Numbered from the stretch's first letter, positions 30,465-42,235 are shown. The stretch: 64,000 nt of DNA from Symbiodinium natans (GCA_905221605.1 CAJNDS010000657.1:120001-184000); one strand, 5' to 3'. A program made the numbers and translations. The notes: generated by a model not told the origin, from the letters alone.

Positions 30465-31297
30465 TGTAGAAAAACGGCCGTTATGGGATGCTGGGAACAC
30501 CCTAAACCTAAACACTAAACCCCGAACCCTAAGCCATTTGCAATTAAGTTGCAAGCCCTTCGGCGTGATTTCATAAAATATCCTCTTAGGCCCTCATACC
30601 ACGGTTCTGGGGGGGGGGGGGGGGGGGGGGCTAGAATAGCCCCTAGACTGAACGGTCACTTGTCCTAGCATTCAAAACTTGCTTGCCAGAAAAAAGAAGA
30701 TGACTTGACTGCTGCCTCCAATGTTTGTACGAACTTTGTTGGAAAAAGAGTTGCTTCTTTTGAGCCCTCAAACCGATGTCACTGTCTTGCATGTGTGCAC
30801 TTCGAGTGTTGTCTTGAGTCAACACACATGATTTGCTTAACAAATATCTTGCATCAACTGCATGTTTTCCACAGTTTCAAGGATGCTCCCCTTGCGGGGT
30901 TGACTGTTGCCAGGCAGCTAAGCTCAAAAATAGTTACTTGCAGTCCCATAAAGGTTCCTGCAGGACCCTCGATACCCTGAACTAGCCATTAATTAGACTC
31001 CAACCCAAGGGAGGTTGGGTTCCCCTACTTCAGATTTCATGCTGAGAGCGTGCAGACTTGTGGGTGCACGTAGGTTCTGCGCGGGTTTAAGGCCTTGAAG
31101 GCGCTGAAATCTTTACGGCTTCTTGGGGTTTAGGGGTATGAGGGCTTAGGGTTTATAAACCCTAAACCCTAAACCCTTAACTCTAAACCCTAAACCCTAA
31201 ACCCTAATTAGAGCAAGTGCCACTGCTCACGGCTTGGATCCAGGCATTTGTCCGGGCTGCTTGAGCAACTCGCAAAACCGCGTGTTGCCTCATCGGC
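30465..31297. other. No confident gene
   Basis: Includes a 22 nt G run near 30609-30630 and a 91-codon plus-strand frame (30705-30980) rich in Cys and His but without splice support. Short CCCTAAA arrays lie at 31156-31207. Confidence 0.5.
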
Positions 31298-31505
31298 TTA
31301 GTTGCTGAGTTCATCAGCCCCACAAAGTGTACACTTTCAGCTCTATACTTAATCCCTGTTCCCCTAGGAAGAAAAAAGGATCCTCTTTGTTCATATATAA
31401 GAAAGCCCATAACCCAAAAAGCAAGAAGGATCCCTGACACTGATCTAGTATAGGGGATGATCGTATCCCAAAAAGTGTACAGTGTCCTCACTCAGCTGCT
31501 AGGTC
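31298..31505. mobile_element. M9 inverted-repeat element
   Basis: CTTAGTTGCTGAG and AAAGTGTACACTTT at the left mirror AAAAAGTGTACAGTGTCC and TCAGCTGCTAGG at the right. A diverged copy lies at about 6508-6612 (AAAGTGTACTCTCAGCCGCT). Confidence 0.65.
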
Positions 31506-31561
31506 GGAACCCGATTGGGTGCCTTGAAGCCTACTTGAGGCTTGGGAGGTTGAAGTAGGAT

Positions 31562-31719
31562 CTACTTGAAGGTTCATGGTACTTACTAACCAATTATAAC
31601 TGTACTTATAAACCCTACTTATAATACCCCTAAAGGGCCTTATAGGCGTTATCCCAACTATAAGTAGGGTTATAAGCCCAGTTCTAATTGGTTAGTAAGT
31701 ACCATGAACCTTCAAGTAG
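31562..31719. mobile_element. M4 long palindromic element
   Basis: CTACTTGAAGGTTCATGGTA and CTTACTAACCAATTATAACT at the left recur as the exact or near-exact mirror at the right. The 158 bp element is almost entirely inverted repeat with a short centre, so it could fold as one hairpin. Confidence 0.85.
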
Positions 31720-31729
31720 GTGTTTTTCA

Positions 31730-32425
31730 ACACCGACGTGGGGCCATGCATATACGTCCCAAATCCTAAACCCTGCACCCTAAACCAGTACCCTAAACCT
31801 TTGTTCTACGCTTTTTCCAAGGGAGAACACCCTCGAAGGAAATAAAGTTGAGTCCTGTGGACTGGATACCTATCTGAGCAGAACAGGATAAAACCTGACT
31901 CGCAAACCAAACAAATCCCACGGAATCCTGCACCGGGACCCCAAACCCTAACCCTAAACCGTAAACTCTCAACCCTAAACCCTAAACCTTACACCCTTGG
32001 GCCTATACCCTGAGGGGAGGTTCCATAAAGACACAGCCCTTCCATGCCCTATGCTCAGGTCAATAGCGCCCAAGATTAAGGTCCTCTTCAAGTACTCATG
32101 ATGGGCATCGGCTCTAAGCCGGGTTTACCCCAAAACCCTAAACCCTAAACCCTAAACCCTAAACCCTAAACCCTCAACCCCCCAAACCCTAAACCTCAGA
32201 ACTTTTCGCAAACGCACTCCTGTCTCAATCTCTGGGGCATCGGCAACTGCCCTCGGCTAGGCAGGCCAGACCGTCCTGTAAGGAATAAAACACCTCTGAG
32301 CTGATGAAGCTGGTGATTCACGGGGAGCCGGCCTGGGAAACCCCTGAAACCCTAAACCCCTGAAACCCGAAACCCCTGAAACCCTAAACCCCAAACCCTA
32401 AACCCTCAACACCAAACCCCAAAAC
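31730..32425. other. Arrays and one ambiguous island
   Basis: CCCTAAA arrays lie at 32130-32195 and 32340-32410. 32220-32330 has two pyrimidine-rich acceptors on the minus strand but only 18 nt between the candidate exons, too short for an intron. Confidence 0.5.
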
Positions 32426-32497
32426 CCTTGGAGTTCGGGGCAGCGGCTTTGGCCGACAAGAGCCTCAACTCTACCTCCCGAGTAGTAGAGTCTGCAC
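32426..32497 (-). CDS. Exon-like island, 23 codons
   Basis: The minus strand has a CTCTCTGCTTTCGAAG|G acceptor, ADSTTREVELRLLSAK, AAAPNSK, then G|GTTTTGGGG. The plus strand is also convincingly open (EFGAAALADKSLNSTSRVV). The minus strand is preferred for its splice sites. Confidence 0.45.
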
Positions 32498-32599
32498 CTT
32501 CGAAAGCAGAGAGCGCGCTCTTGGTCTTTGGGCTTGGTTTGGGGATTACGGTTTAGAGTTGAGGATTTGGGGTTGATTTAGGGGTTGTTTAGGGGGTTC

Positions 32600-33900
32600 G
32601 GGGTTTGGTGGAACTAAACCCCAAACCCTAAATGCTATGGTCTCGCTCCTTGCCGAGGGCCGTGACGTAGTCGGGCGAAATGCGGTTCCCCTGCCGTTAA
32701 GATGGCCCATTGTAATTTGTTTGGGGTTCAGGGAAGCTGGCCCATTGCAATGTGTTTGGAGTTTAGGGTTTAGTGTTGAAAGGTCAGTCATTCCTGCTCC
32801 ATATAACTACATGAAAAGACACTCCCCCTTCCACCCGAAACTCTGGACCCCAAACCCTAAACCCTAAAGCCTAAACCCCTTAGACCCTAAACCCTAAACC
32901 CTAAACCCCAAACCCCAAACCCTAAATTACCTGTTCCACCCATCCCACGTAGCTCCTTAAAAAAACACCGTCGACTCCAGAACCCTCCAGAAGCTTGCTC
33001 CCGTCTTCACAGGGGTTTGGGGTTTAGGGGTCCAGGGGTCTAGGGGTTGGGGTTTAGGGTTGGGGGGTTTGGGGGTTTGGGGGTTTAGGGGTTTAGGGGT
33101 TTATGGGTTTGGGGGGTTTGGGGGTTTAGGGGTTTAGGGGTTCGGGTTTAGGGTGTAGCACGGACACCATAGCATGCCCATCCCAAGGCCACCCAATCAC
33201 ACAAGCAAGAACCAGCCAAGCCAAGTTGTCACAGCGACGAGACTCTGGGGACTTGGGGCAGGCTTAAGAGGGACATTGTGGACACCAGCAAAGGTTGCGG
33301 GAGACAGGCTTGTGCGTTGCGGTATTCTAGGCCGAAAGGCCCTTGCTCATCGACGAACCATCATCAGGGTTTGGGTGCTTGGCATCATGAAGTCCTCAAC
33401 TACTAGTTGCTTAAGAACCCCGAAAAATGAATATTCTTCCTTGTTAAGGGTAATATAGGGATTATTGCTTTTTTGTTCTTTTGTTCAGCAAATAGTCAAC
33501 CTTGTCGAAAACCCGGTCCTCAATGCGTATCCAACAAGGGTAGCTCTGCCGAGAGTCCATGTGCTTGACCTGCTACTGCAATGGATGTAGGGTTTAGGGT
33601 TTAGGGTTTAGGGTTTATTAGGGCTTATTAGGGTTTAGGGTTTGGTTCCCTAAATGGGGGTCCCCCGCAAAAAAGCAATCCGGACTACTGGAATCCCAAA
33701 ATGGTGCAGCGACAGCACTGATTAAGAAATCATTGGATTAAGAAACGAGCATGCTCGCGGAAGGATCCCGGATAAAAAAAATGCGAAAATTGAGAGCAAG
33801 ACGAAATTAAGAAATCGAGGGTACCCTCATCCTGGGCCCTAAATTTCTTAAATTTGGTTGTTTTTGGCAACTGCCGAATGAAAAGTCTCCCCTCAAATAA
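32600..33900. other. Variant arrays, M5 half copy, weak islands
   Basis: TTTGGGG and TTTAGGGG variants lie at 33013-33150; a half M5 element (TTGCTTAAGAACCCC) at about 33412-33470. Island 32630-32700 is open on both strands. No confident gene. Confidence 0.5.
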
Positions 33901-33902
33901 GA

Positions 33903-34045
33903 AACTCAGCCCTTCGATTTCTGAAATTTAAGAAATCCAGCCCCTCGATGTCTTAAATTTAAGAAATCCAGCCCCTCAATTTCTTAAATTTAAGAAATCC
34001 AGCCCCTCGATTTCTTAAATTTGGGGTCCAGCCCAATTCCCCCCC
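33903..34045. repeat. 31 bp tandem repeat with internal palindrome
   Basis: The unit contains TTTCTTAAATTTAAGAAAT and CCAGCCCCTC, with four to five copies. CTTAAATTTAAG in each unit is a perfect palindrome. Confidence 0.85.
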
Positions 34046-34239
34046 CCCCCCCCCCTCAAATTAAGAAATCCAGCCTAAACTGGAGGGTTGTGGCCTAAAA
34101 ACAATTTGGCAACCTTGGACCTCTGGTCATGTCGCCAGTGGCGGACTGCAGCGACTAAAGAAAACATTGGACGCTCAATGGGTTGGGCGTACACCTTCTC
34201 TCGGCCACCCAGAAAACTGGGCTAGAAACAGGGTACCTG

Positions 34240-34390
34240 CTTGAAGGTTCATGGTACTTACTAACCAATTATAACTGGGCTTATAACCCTACTTATAATT
34301 GGGATAACCCCTATAGGGCCCTTTAGGGGTATTATAAGTAGGGTTATAAGTACAGTTATAATTGGTTAGTAAGTACCATGAACCTTCAAG
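34240..34390. mobile_element. M4 long palindromic element
   Basis: CTTGAAGGTTCATGGTACTT at the left mirrors AAGTACCATGAACCTTCAAG at the right. It is very close to the 31562 copy, so one is likely recent. Confidence 0.85.
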
Positions 34391-34499
34391 TGTCCATCCG
34401 GGGGATGATATGTTCTAGCTTTCTTAGTGGTGCTCCCCATAAGATGACCACAAAAGGACGGCGCAATGTTGTAGAACCAAGGGAATGCCTGAACTCAGG

Positions 34500-35270
34500 A
34501 CGGTTTAGGGTTTAGGGTTTAGGGTTTAGGGTTTAGGGTTTAGGGTTTAGGGTTTAGGGTTTAGGGTTTAGGGTTTAGGGTTTAGGGTTGAGGGTTGAGG
34601 GTGTAGGGTTTAGGGTTTGGGCCACTCCCTCCCAGCGCAGGGATACCCTGAACAGGCCCAAGCCAACGGTGCCTCCAGCAAGGTCTGCAAGACCTGAGTA
34701 CTATAGTATACTACAGTCCCTTACAGCATCATATGGCATCTTGTGGGTTCTTGGTGTGTTTTTTCGGGCCAGGCTTCTGGTTTTAGTGTGTTGGGGTTTA
34801 GGCTTTAGGGCTTTGTAATGATCCCCCCCCCCTCCCCCCCCTCCCCTCCCTGTGGCTGTGGGGCAGTTCTCGGGGTTGGGGTTTTGGGAGTCTGGTTTAG
34901 AGCTCTGGCTTCGTTTTCAAATCGTTTCAGGTTCTGAGGGCTTAGGGTTTCAGGGCTTGGGGTTTTAGGGCTTACGGGGCATTGCAGGTCTTCACTTAAG
35001 GTTTAGTTAGGATTTTTTCGTAGGGTTTGGGCTTGAGGGCTTTGGGTCCCTAGGTCCTGAACCCTCCCTGTGCTCAAGGATGTTAACCGGACCCCCCGCC
35101 CCCATACCCGGGTTTTCGGTTTAAAGGGTTTGGGGTTTAGGGTTTTGGGGGGGGGGGGGGGGGGGAGGCTGACCATGCATGCCCGCTCCCCCACCCCCCA
35201 ACCAGAAAAAAACAAAAAAGCAAAACAAAACATACCGATGTAGCACATTATAGCAAGTTCTAACGTATGA
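34500..35270. repeat. TTTAGGG array and degenerate G-rich sequence
   Basis: An array of about 15 units spans 34503-34620. G-rich degenerate repeats and homopolymer runs fill 34800-35170. No gene is seen. Confidence 0.8.
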
Positions 35271-35274
35271 AGAT

Positions 35275-35750
35275 ATGCAATCCATTCTTAGCACCTTCCC
35301 AGTAGAATTTCTGGCACGCTTCTCTGTGCTATGGGCATGCATTACTCTGAAGAGTTGCGTAAAGCGCCCAATGCCCAACACCCCCCAACCTCGAGGGAGG
35401 AAGTCGTCAGCTCGTTATGGCTCAGGTGGATCTCTTGCGGAACCTTTGCCGTCTCCTGGGTCGCCATTGGGTTAGCTCATCGAGAGTTACAGGCGTTTTG
35501 GTTTACAGCAGAGTTTGTCGCCAGTAACCTGTACGCAATTGAAAGTGTCTCGGTGATGGTGCCGGGGTAATCCAGAATTTTGATAATCTGATGAGGAATT
35601 GAATACTTCATCCTGCTGTCCGAGGACAAGAAAGTTGGGAAGAAAGCGGGGCCCGCATTGAAGGCGCCTAGCGGGCCTAGAGTATCTCGGACGAAGGAGT
35701 GCAGCAGCAACACGTGGCAAGAGGCAAGCATTCTCCTGAGTACGATTGCC
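35275..35750. other. Unresolved coding-like island
   Basis: Plus 35331-35570 is open with a hydrophobic stretch (WLRWISCGTFAVSWVAIGLA) and a G|GTAATC donor at its end. Minus 35477-35750 is open with PAFFPTFLSSDSRMKYSIPH. One is probably an exon of a membrane protein. I cannot decide the strand. Confidence 0.4.
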
Positions 35751-36459
35751 CTAAACCCTTTATAAACCCTAAACCTGTAAGCCCTATGAGGCAAAACCAA
35801 CTGTCTGAATGCATTCTCCGACTGTCTGTAGGAAGCTCAGGCGCGCGCGGTGCACATCATCCACTCGCACATGCTCCGGACACTCGCATCTGTAGCTCCG
35901 CAGCGAAATGCCTGTGGCATCTCTGGCACGGGGAGGGCGAGCACATCTAAACCCTAGTTTGACTCATGGTTGGGATAGCATTAAATTGTTAAATGAATAT
36001 TCCTTATTGGTTCAAGTATCCTTAAACATGTAAAATGTTTCCCAACTATGACAAAGTAATTACCCCTAAACAGCACACCCTCTCGACCGCCGATCCCAAA
36101 AAAGCCTTGCAATCTGCCATCCTCTCAGCCATGTGAAGTATGGTTTTACTATGCACTGGTATCCCCAAAAGGCCACCCATTACAAGATTTCATAAGGAAC
36201 CCTATATACACCCACCAAGAACAGACGTAGACGCCTTGCTAACACGACCAGGCACTGCCCTGCAATTTCCGTATGTGTCGAAAGAATAACTGTATCTCAA
36301 AAAGCCCAATAAGGGAGTTAAATGTATGATTGTTGCTCTAGGAAGAGGTCCCTGAACCCTAAACCCTAAAACCCAAAAGCCCTGAAACCTCACAACCCTA
36401 AACCCTAAACACTAAACCCCAAACCCTAAACCCTAAACCCTACACCCTAAACCCTAAAC

Positions 36460-36537
36460 CACCTCCTCAAGCGCCTTGATGCGCTGGGAGCTGGCACCCG
36501 CAGAGCGGAGGAGGTCAAAGAGCTGGCAGAGTTGGGC
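36460..36537 (-). CDS. Exon, 26 codons
   Basis: The minus strand has an AAGATGGCAG|G acceptor, AQLCQLFDLLRSAGASSQR then IKALEEV, and GTG|GTTTAGGG exactly at the CCCTAAA array (36355-36459). Phase 0 at both ends. The plus strand is also open (LLKRLDALGAGTRRAEEV) with a GTACGA donor. The minus strand fits the array rule. Confidence 0.5.
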
Positions 36538-36544
36538 CTGCCAT

Positions 36545-38260
36545 CTTGGGGTACGAGTAGTTTAGGGTTTAGGGTTTAGGGTTTAGGGTTTAGGGTTTAG
36601 GGGTTAGGGGTTAGGGTTTAGAAAGGGTTTAGGGTTCATGGTTTATAAAGGGTTTGGGGTTTAGGGTTCTCAAGTTCCAAGTATGGGCCATGAATTTGGG
36701 TCCCTTGTTGCAGAACCGACTGCATACACTATGCATAAGAAGGGCTCATGCTTCGGGATCGTTTTGAACAGGGGCAAGGGACCATACTAAGAGGGCCCAT
36801 GGTTCCGACCTTTTAGGGTTTAGGGTTTAGGGTTTAGGGTTTAGGGTTTCGGGTTTATTCGACTTAGGGTAGTTACACCGTTTCCTCAGGGCTTAAGGCT
36901 TAGATCCCATAGTATGGGCGCACTGGGAAAGACCTTACATATCTCTTATGTACCCGCAAAAAGGCAAAGAAGGTAAAGAACTAAACCCTAAGCCCTGAGC
37001 CCTAAGCCCTAAGCCCTAAACCCTTAGATGCCAGGACTTGGAGCCACTATCACGGGTCTTAGGACCCCATTCTTATCCCTATTGAGGACTGCAAATATAC
37101 CCAAGTTCCATACCCAGTCGCCCTCCGGGACTCCCACAGCTCGTGATTCGAAGAGTTCTTGTTGCTTACGAGAAGCCCCCAAGGTAGTTGACGTAGTTGA
37201 CGGATTGCTGGCTCAATAAGGCTTACTACACCCTAAACCCTAAACCCTAAACCCTAAACCCTAAACCCCAAACCCGCTTAGGGGATACAGGCTTTAGAGG
37301 ATTCGTGCTTGGAGGGATTGGGGGGCATTTTAGGGGGACTAGGGCTTGTAGGGAGATGTGTAGGGTTGGCGTAAGACCCATCAGGGGTAGGCATACGGTG
37401 CAGATGCCGACCTTCGGACCAGAGTTTGTGGTCTTCAGTTGGGGTTTTGGGTTGGGGGTTTGGGGTTTAGGGCTGAGGGTGTCGGGTTTAGGGTTTGGAG
37501 CTTTGGCCCATGTCTCTCATATATAATTTTTCCTTTGTAAAGAGGCATGGGCCCAGTTGCCTAAACCTGCATTGAGCATCTGGCTTTTCAGTAAACCTAT
37601 ATTAGTGTGAACCTTTTCAAGAAGGACGCCCCAAGAAGGACCCTATTCTCGAGAACTTCTCATTTAAAGAACCAACCCTTGCTGAGTGCGGGGCCTCATC
37701 CCAGGCGATGCTGGACACATCGATGTTCTCAAACCGCACGCTGCCGTAGCTGTACCTGTTGGGTTGAGGGGACATTTGAACCCGAAACCGTAAACACTAT
37801 ATATATATATATACACATATATACACATACATGTATGTGTGTATATGTATATATACATATTTAAATAGACAGATAAACCCTAAGCCCTATATAAATCCTA
37901 AAGCATAAACCCTGTATAAACCCAAGCCCGACGCCCAGAACCCTATATAATCCCCTAACCCTAAACCCTCAGTCCTACAAAGTCCTGTATAATCCCAAAA
38001 CGCAAAAGCCGGTGTAAACCCTAAACCCAAAACCCATAGAAACCCAAAACCCGAAACACTATACAAACCCTAAAACCCTAAACCTTCAACCCTAAACCCG
38101 ATAGAAACCCCCAAACCCGAAACCCTGCAAAAATCCTAAACCCAAGAGGCTGAACCCTAAACCCAATAAAACCCCTGAAGCCTGAACCCTAAACCCTCTG
38201 TAGACCCACAACCCTAAACCCTGAACCCTGAACCCTGAACCCTAAACCGCAACACTCTTC
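36545..38260. other. Arrays and M2 elements
   Basis: TTTAGGG arrays lie at 36560-36620 and 36814-36860; CCCTAAA at 37227-37275. M2-type elements lie at about 36667-36812 and 36862-36975, and an AT tract at 37797-37862. 37870-38240 holds degenerate ACCCTATAAA and GAACCCTAAACC repeats. No confident gene. Confidence 0.6.
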
Positions 38261-38262
38261 AG

Positions 38263-38370
38263 GTCATGTGTTTTTTATCTTTGCGCCACGCGGCCCTGGA
38301 ACTCCGGGAGTGTTGGAGTCTGGTGGTCTTCGGACTCCGAATGCTTATGAAGAACCCGGGGCCCCAAAAG
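38263..38370 (+). CDS. Exon on plus strand, 36 codons
   Basis: An ACACTCTTCAG|G acceptor, VMCFLSLRHAALELREC, WSLVVFGLRMLMKNPGPQK, then AAG|GTTTAGGG at the array; phase 0 at both ends. It is the longest island open from acceptor to array-edge donor on plus. It is hydrophobic and may be membrane-associated. No family is recognised. Confidence 0.5.
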
Positions 38371-38595
38371 GTTTAGGGTTTAGGGTTTAGGGTTTAGGGT
38401 TTAGGGTTTAGGGTTACGAAGGGTTTGGGGTTTAGGGGACGCCTTAGCCCCAAAGACCCTTGGGACACGCTTCGGATGAACACTGTCAGTCAAGCCTTGG
38501 GCCCAAAGTGGAACCCTTACTGAGCCTTAACTTCCTTCGGGGTTTTCCTAAACCCTAAACCCTAAACCCTGAACCCTAAACCCCAAACCCTAAAC

Positions 38596-38678
38596 CCTCT
38601 GCGGCACTTCAGCAGCTCGTGCTGCAGCTGCTGGCACCAGGTCGCTGCGTGGGAGGGCGGGTCCTTGAAGATGGCGAC
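38596..38678 (-). CDS. Exon, 27 codons
   Basis: The minus strand has an ACTCCCCTTCAG|G acceptor, VAIFKDPPSHAATWCQQ, LQHELLKCRR, then GG|GTTTAG at the 38530-38595 CCCTAAA array. A TTTAGGG array follows on the acceptor side at 38697. It reads strongly as protein. No family is recognised. Confidence 0.5.
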
Positions 38679-38859
38679 CTGAAGGGGAGTTTCAGGGGTT
38701 TAGGGTTTAGGGTTTAGGGTTTAAGGTTTAGGGTTTGGAGAATTCGAGGGGATCTAAGGCTCAGCAAGGGTGGGTGTGGGGTTTAGGGTTTCGGGCTTGG
38801 GGGTGCGGGGTTTGGGGTTTTAAGGCTGAGGGCTGATGATTGGGTTTATTTCATGGGTT

Positions 38860-38995
38860 TCCCTGCTACTCCCCTCTAGAATACCTTTGCTGGGTTCCCC
38901 CCCCCCCCCCCCCCCAAATAGCCTTAATCTTTAAGTATCCTCAACTGTGGGGGGGGGGGGGGGGACCGAGAGGGGGGGGTAGTACAAAGGAGGGG
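38860..38995. mobile_element. M11 element
   Basis: CCCTGCTACTCCCCTCTAG at the left mirrors GGGGGGGTAGTACAAAGGAG at the right, with long C and G homopolymers inside the arms. Confidence 0.6.
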
Positions 38996-38999
38996 ATCA

Positions 39000-40133
39000 G
39001 TGGGTTTGACCACGGGCCTCACAAACACCGCAAAACAAGGCACCATGAGCGCTTTGGCCCTTGTATTCCCCATGATCTACCCCATAAACGCTTAGGATTA
39101 AGGGTTGAGGGATTGGACTAAATCACAGACAAGAATGCTAGCATCCAGCTACCCACAATCCCAAGCCCTAACAACCCCTAAACAAACAGTTTAAACGAGA
39201 CGAGCCCCCCCCCCCCCCCAGTGTCTTTGAGCAGGGCCACACAGACTTCGAAGAGGCTCAAACGCAATGTATGCTACAACTTGTACATGGAGAACCCATG
39301 AGGGATCTACAAACCTCAAAACACAAAAACCTAGCGTAGTCGTGCAGTATTGCATCATGGCGGACTACTGCAGGTCTTTGTAGCAGCATCTGATAGCTTT
39401 CAGCTGACATACAGCTAGCCCTAAACCCTAAACCCATGTCAACGATGCCACCATGCAGAGGCCCCCACGCCGCGATAAGGCAAGTTGTAGATGCCAGTCC
39501 TCAGCCATGTGAAGAAAGCCCGACCCACCCTGAATCCCCTTTATCAATCCTAAACTGTAAGTCTAACGTCCTTCGTCGAGTTAACCCGAAGGATCCATGT
39601 GGCTATATGGTATATTCTTGAGCCGTGAAGGGGTTCCTACATAGTAGCTTTAGGGCCCAAGTATGTACTTTTTCGGGACATGGATCCTCAGGGTAAGACT
39701 CGAGCAGGAGGTCAAGACACGGAAGGCGAAGAATGCACGAACAGAGTCGCAGTCAGCAAGATGTGTCTTAAGATGAGCCCTTGAACCAAAACCCAAATAT
39801 CAAGCTACAAATACAATACACCCAAAGTCTTCGCTGCTGCAAGTCTGATGAGGGAGGTCTAGGGCTTAGGGTTCAGGGTTTCGGGATGAGTATGAAGGCT
39901 AGTTCAGGATTTAAGGGTTTAAGGTAGAGGCAGTACTAAGGCTGGTTTGGGGATTTCCCTTCACCTCCCGCGCCCTTTCTGGGGCGGGCAGTTTTTTGGT
40001 TGCAGCCAGGCCTCCTTGGCGAGGGCTTGTATTATAGGGTTTCGACATGTCTACTGAACTTGGGCCCCACTGACAAGCGGCCCGTCTTGAAGGGACTCAG
40101 AGTCGAAGGTAGTGTAAATAAATAAACAATAAA

Positions 40134-40167
<34 letters not shown>

Positions 40168-40590
40168 GCATATATAATTATATAGATAAATAAATAATCG
40201 ATATATATATATATATATGTATGTATGTATGTATATATATATATATATCACTAGGAGGGTTCAGGGCCCCCTTCTATGGGCTCCCTTACAAGCAGCCTTT
40301 CTGAAACAGCCCGAAGCATCCTCAGAGGCCCGGGCCCCGTTGTTGGGTTCTGGCCTTCCGCGGCTGCTGGGTTGCTGGGAAGGGTTTAGGGCTTAGGGCT
40401 TAGGGTTTAGGGTTTAGGGTTTAGGGTTTAGGGTTTAGGGTTTAGGGTTTAGGGTTTAGGGTTTGGGGTTTGGGGTTTGGGGTTTGGGGTTTAGGGTTTA
40501 GGGTTTAGGGTTTAGGGTCTGTAGTTACACGGGCACGTAAACTCAACACTGACCCGAAGGACCCCCCTGCAGACACGAAGCTGCCTGAGC
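39000..40590. other. Mostly unique, no confident gene
   Basis: 39436-39621 is open for 61 codons on plus without support. An AT microsatellite spans 40134-40250. TTTAGGG arrays with a TTTGGGG block span 40380-40520. A minus-strand island at about 40295-40378 reads SNPAAAEGQNPTTGPG then PLRMLRAVSERLL after CCTTCCCAG. Confidence 0.5.
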
Positions 40591-40934
40591 CCAAAACCCT
40601 TTGCCCTGCACGCTCACCCCTAAACCCTAAACTTTTGGTATTGCACTCTTACACACAGCATGGCCCCTTCCAGCAGGAAAGGTGCGCAAAACAGCACATC
40701 CGGTCCCAAAACCGAATCACAAGCGCTGAAGTTGCACCCTGAACCCTTCCGGCAAGCCCTATCAGTCCCTTGAGAACTTAGGCGGATTCTACTAGACAAA
40801 CCCTGTAATTACCCTAGTATGCTAAACTTGAGGATCCGAGCCAACAAAGTGTCCAAACTCTGGCGGATTCTGCTGCGTGACCTGGCCTGTTAGGCCAGCG
40901 GAGTTCCACCTCGGCTTTCGGTTTTGGCCCGACG

Positions 40935-41100
40935 CGAACCCTAAACCCTAAACCCTAAACCCTAAGCCCTAAACCCTAAACCCTAAACCCTAAACCCTAA
41001 GCCCTAAGCCCTAAGCCCTAAGCCCTAAGCCCTAAACCCTAGACCCTACACCCTAAACCCTAAACCCTATAAACCCTAAACCCTAAACCCTAAACCCTCA
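40935..41100. repeat. CCCTAAA array with CCCTAAG block
   Basis: CCCTAAA units enclose a homogeneous run of CCCTAAG units (about 40998-41030), a local variant expansion. Confidence 0.9.
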
Positions 41101-41194
41101 CAATCCACCAAGTTCAGGGTTCAGGGTGCTACAAAGGGCGGGGATGAGGCAGGCGAGTATGGACAGTGCCTCGCCTGCATTGTCCAAGTTTTAG

Positions 41195-41362
41195 CTTTAA
41201 GGGTAGTTACATGGTCTCTTAGTATGGGCCCTTGCAAGGGTGCCCCTTAGCTTATATTACCCCCTGTATACCCTATACGAATTAAGGGCCCATACATCAG
41301 AACCCTTTAAAGGAGGTTATAGGGACCAGATTAAGGGCCCATGAACTACACTCAGATTAGTA
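41195..41362. mobile_element. M2 element with empty-site counterpart
   Basis: AAGGGTAGTTACATGGTCTC at the left mirrors GGGCCCATGAACTACAC at the right. The duplicate at about 45438 reads CCAGTTTTAGTAGAAGCAGC with no element. Here AAGTTTTAG is followed by the element and then ATTAGTAGAAGC. The likely target duplication is TTAG. Confidence 0.8.
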
Positions 41363-41586
41363 GAAGCGGCATGCGCTTCAGCAGGCCCGAAGCATAGGCG
41401 GGAAAGGCCTCAGGCGCAGCGGCACTTGCAGAAGAGCTCTGCCAATCGCAACAACTGCGGCGTTCTTCAGCAGACTCAGAACCTTCGGACCTTCAGCTTA
41501 CACCTTTGCTGGCCTCACTCGGCGCCCCGTGCACAAACGCCGCATGCCGCACGCGGCGGGCGCCCGGGTGAAGGGATTGGAACTAC

Positions 41587-41710
41587 AAGGAGGGGCACCC
41601 TATTTATAAGTAGAGTTATAAGAACCCTAAATTGGGTTATAAGGATCCTAACTTAGGTTATCCGTCCCTTAAGTAAAGTTACCATAGTAGGGGGGCCCCT
41701 CCTTGTAAGG
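41587..41710. mobile_element. M10 element with empty-site counterpart
   Basis: ACTACAAGGAGGGGCACCCT at the left mirrors AGGGGGGCCCCTCCTTGTA at the right. The duplicate at about 45660 reads GAAGGGAATGAAGGGGTAAG without it. The interior has ATAAGTAGAGTTATAAGAAC, loosely related to M4. Confidence 0.75.
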
Positions 41711-42235
41711 GGGTATAAGGGCTTACCAGGTTTCTTGGTTGGGTCCTTTCGTCATAGCTACTATTCGCTTACGAAACCCCCTTCCCACAAATATGAAGAA
41801 TAATAGTCCCTATGTTGCTCTGATAAGGAAGAATGTTTCTATTTTTTTGGGTGGCTCTTAAGCAAGAAGTGGATAACAGGCAACCTCCTCATCCTCCACC
41901 TATAGGGGTTTGGGGTTTGGGGTTTGCGGTTTTGGAGTTAGCGTCGAATCAGAATGGGTGGCTGGGTGTTGTGTACTGTAACTGCATAAGGGCTTCTATG
42001 GGGATTATGCTCGTATCTGCTTAAGCTTCCGCAGTCGCGATCCTAATGGTCGGAGAAAGGGGACCATGAACTCATTAAGCATAAGGGGCTGTGAATGTGA
42101 AGACGAAGACGTCTATCCCTAATCCCCAAACATTTGGGTTCTGACTGCCTGCTTCTCTAAGTTCTTATACTAACAGTCCTTAAAGTACCCCCTAGAATAA
42201 TCATCCCTATTACCCTAAACCCTAAACCCTAGTAT

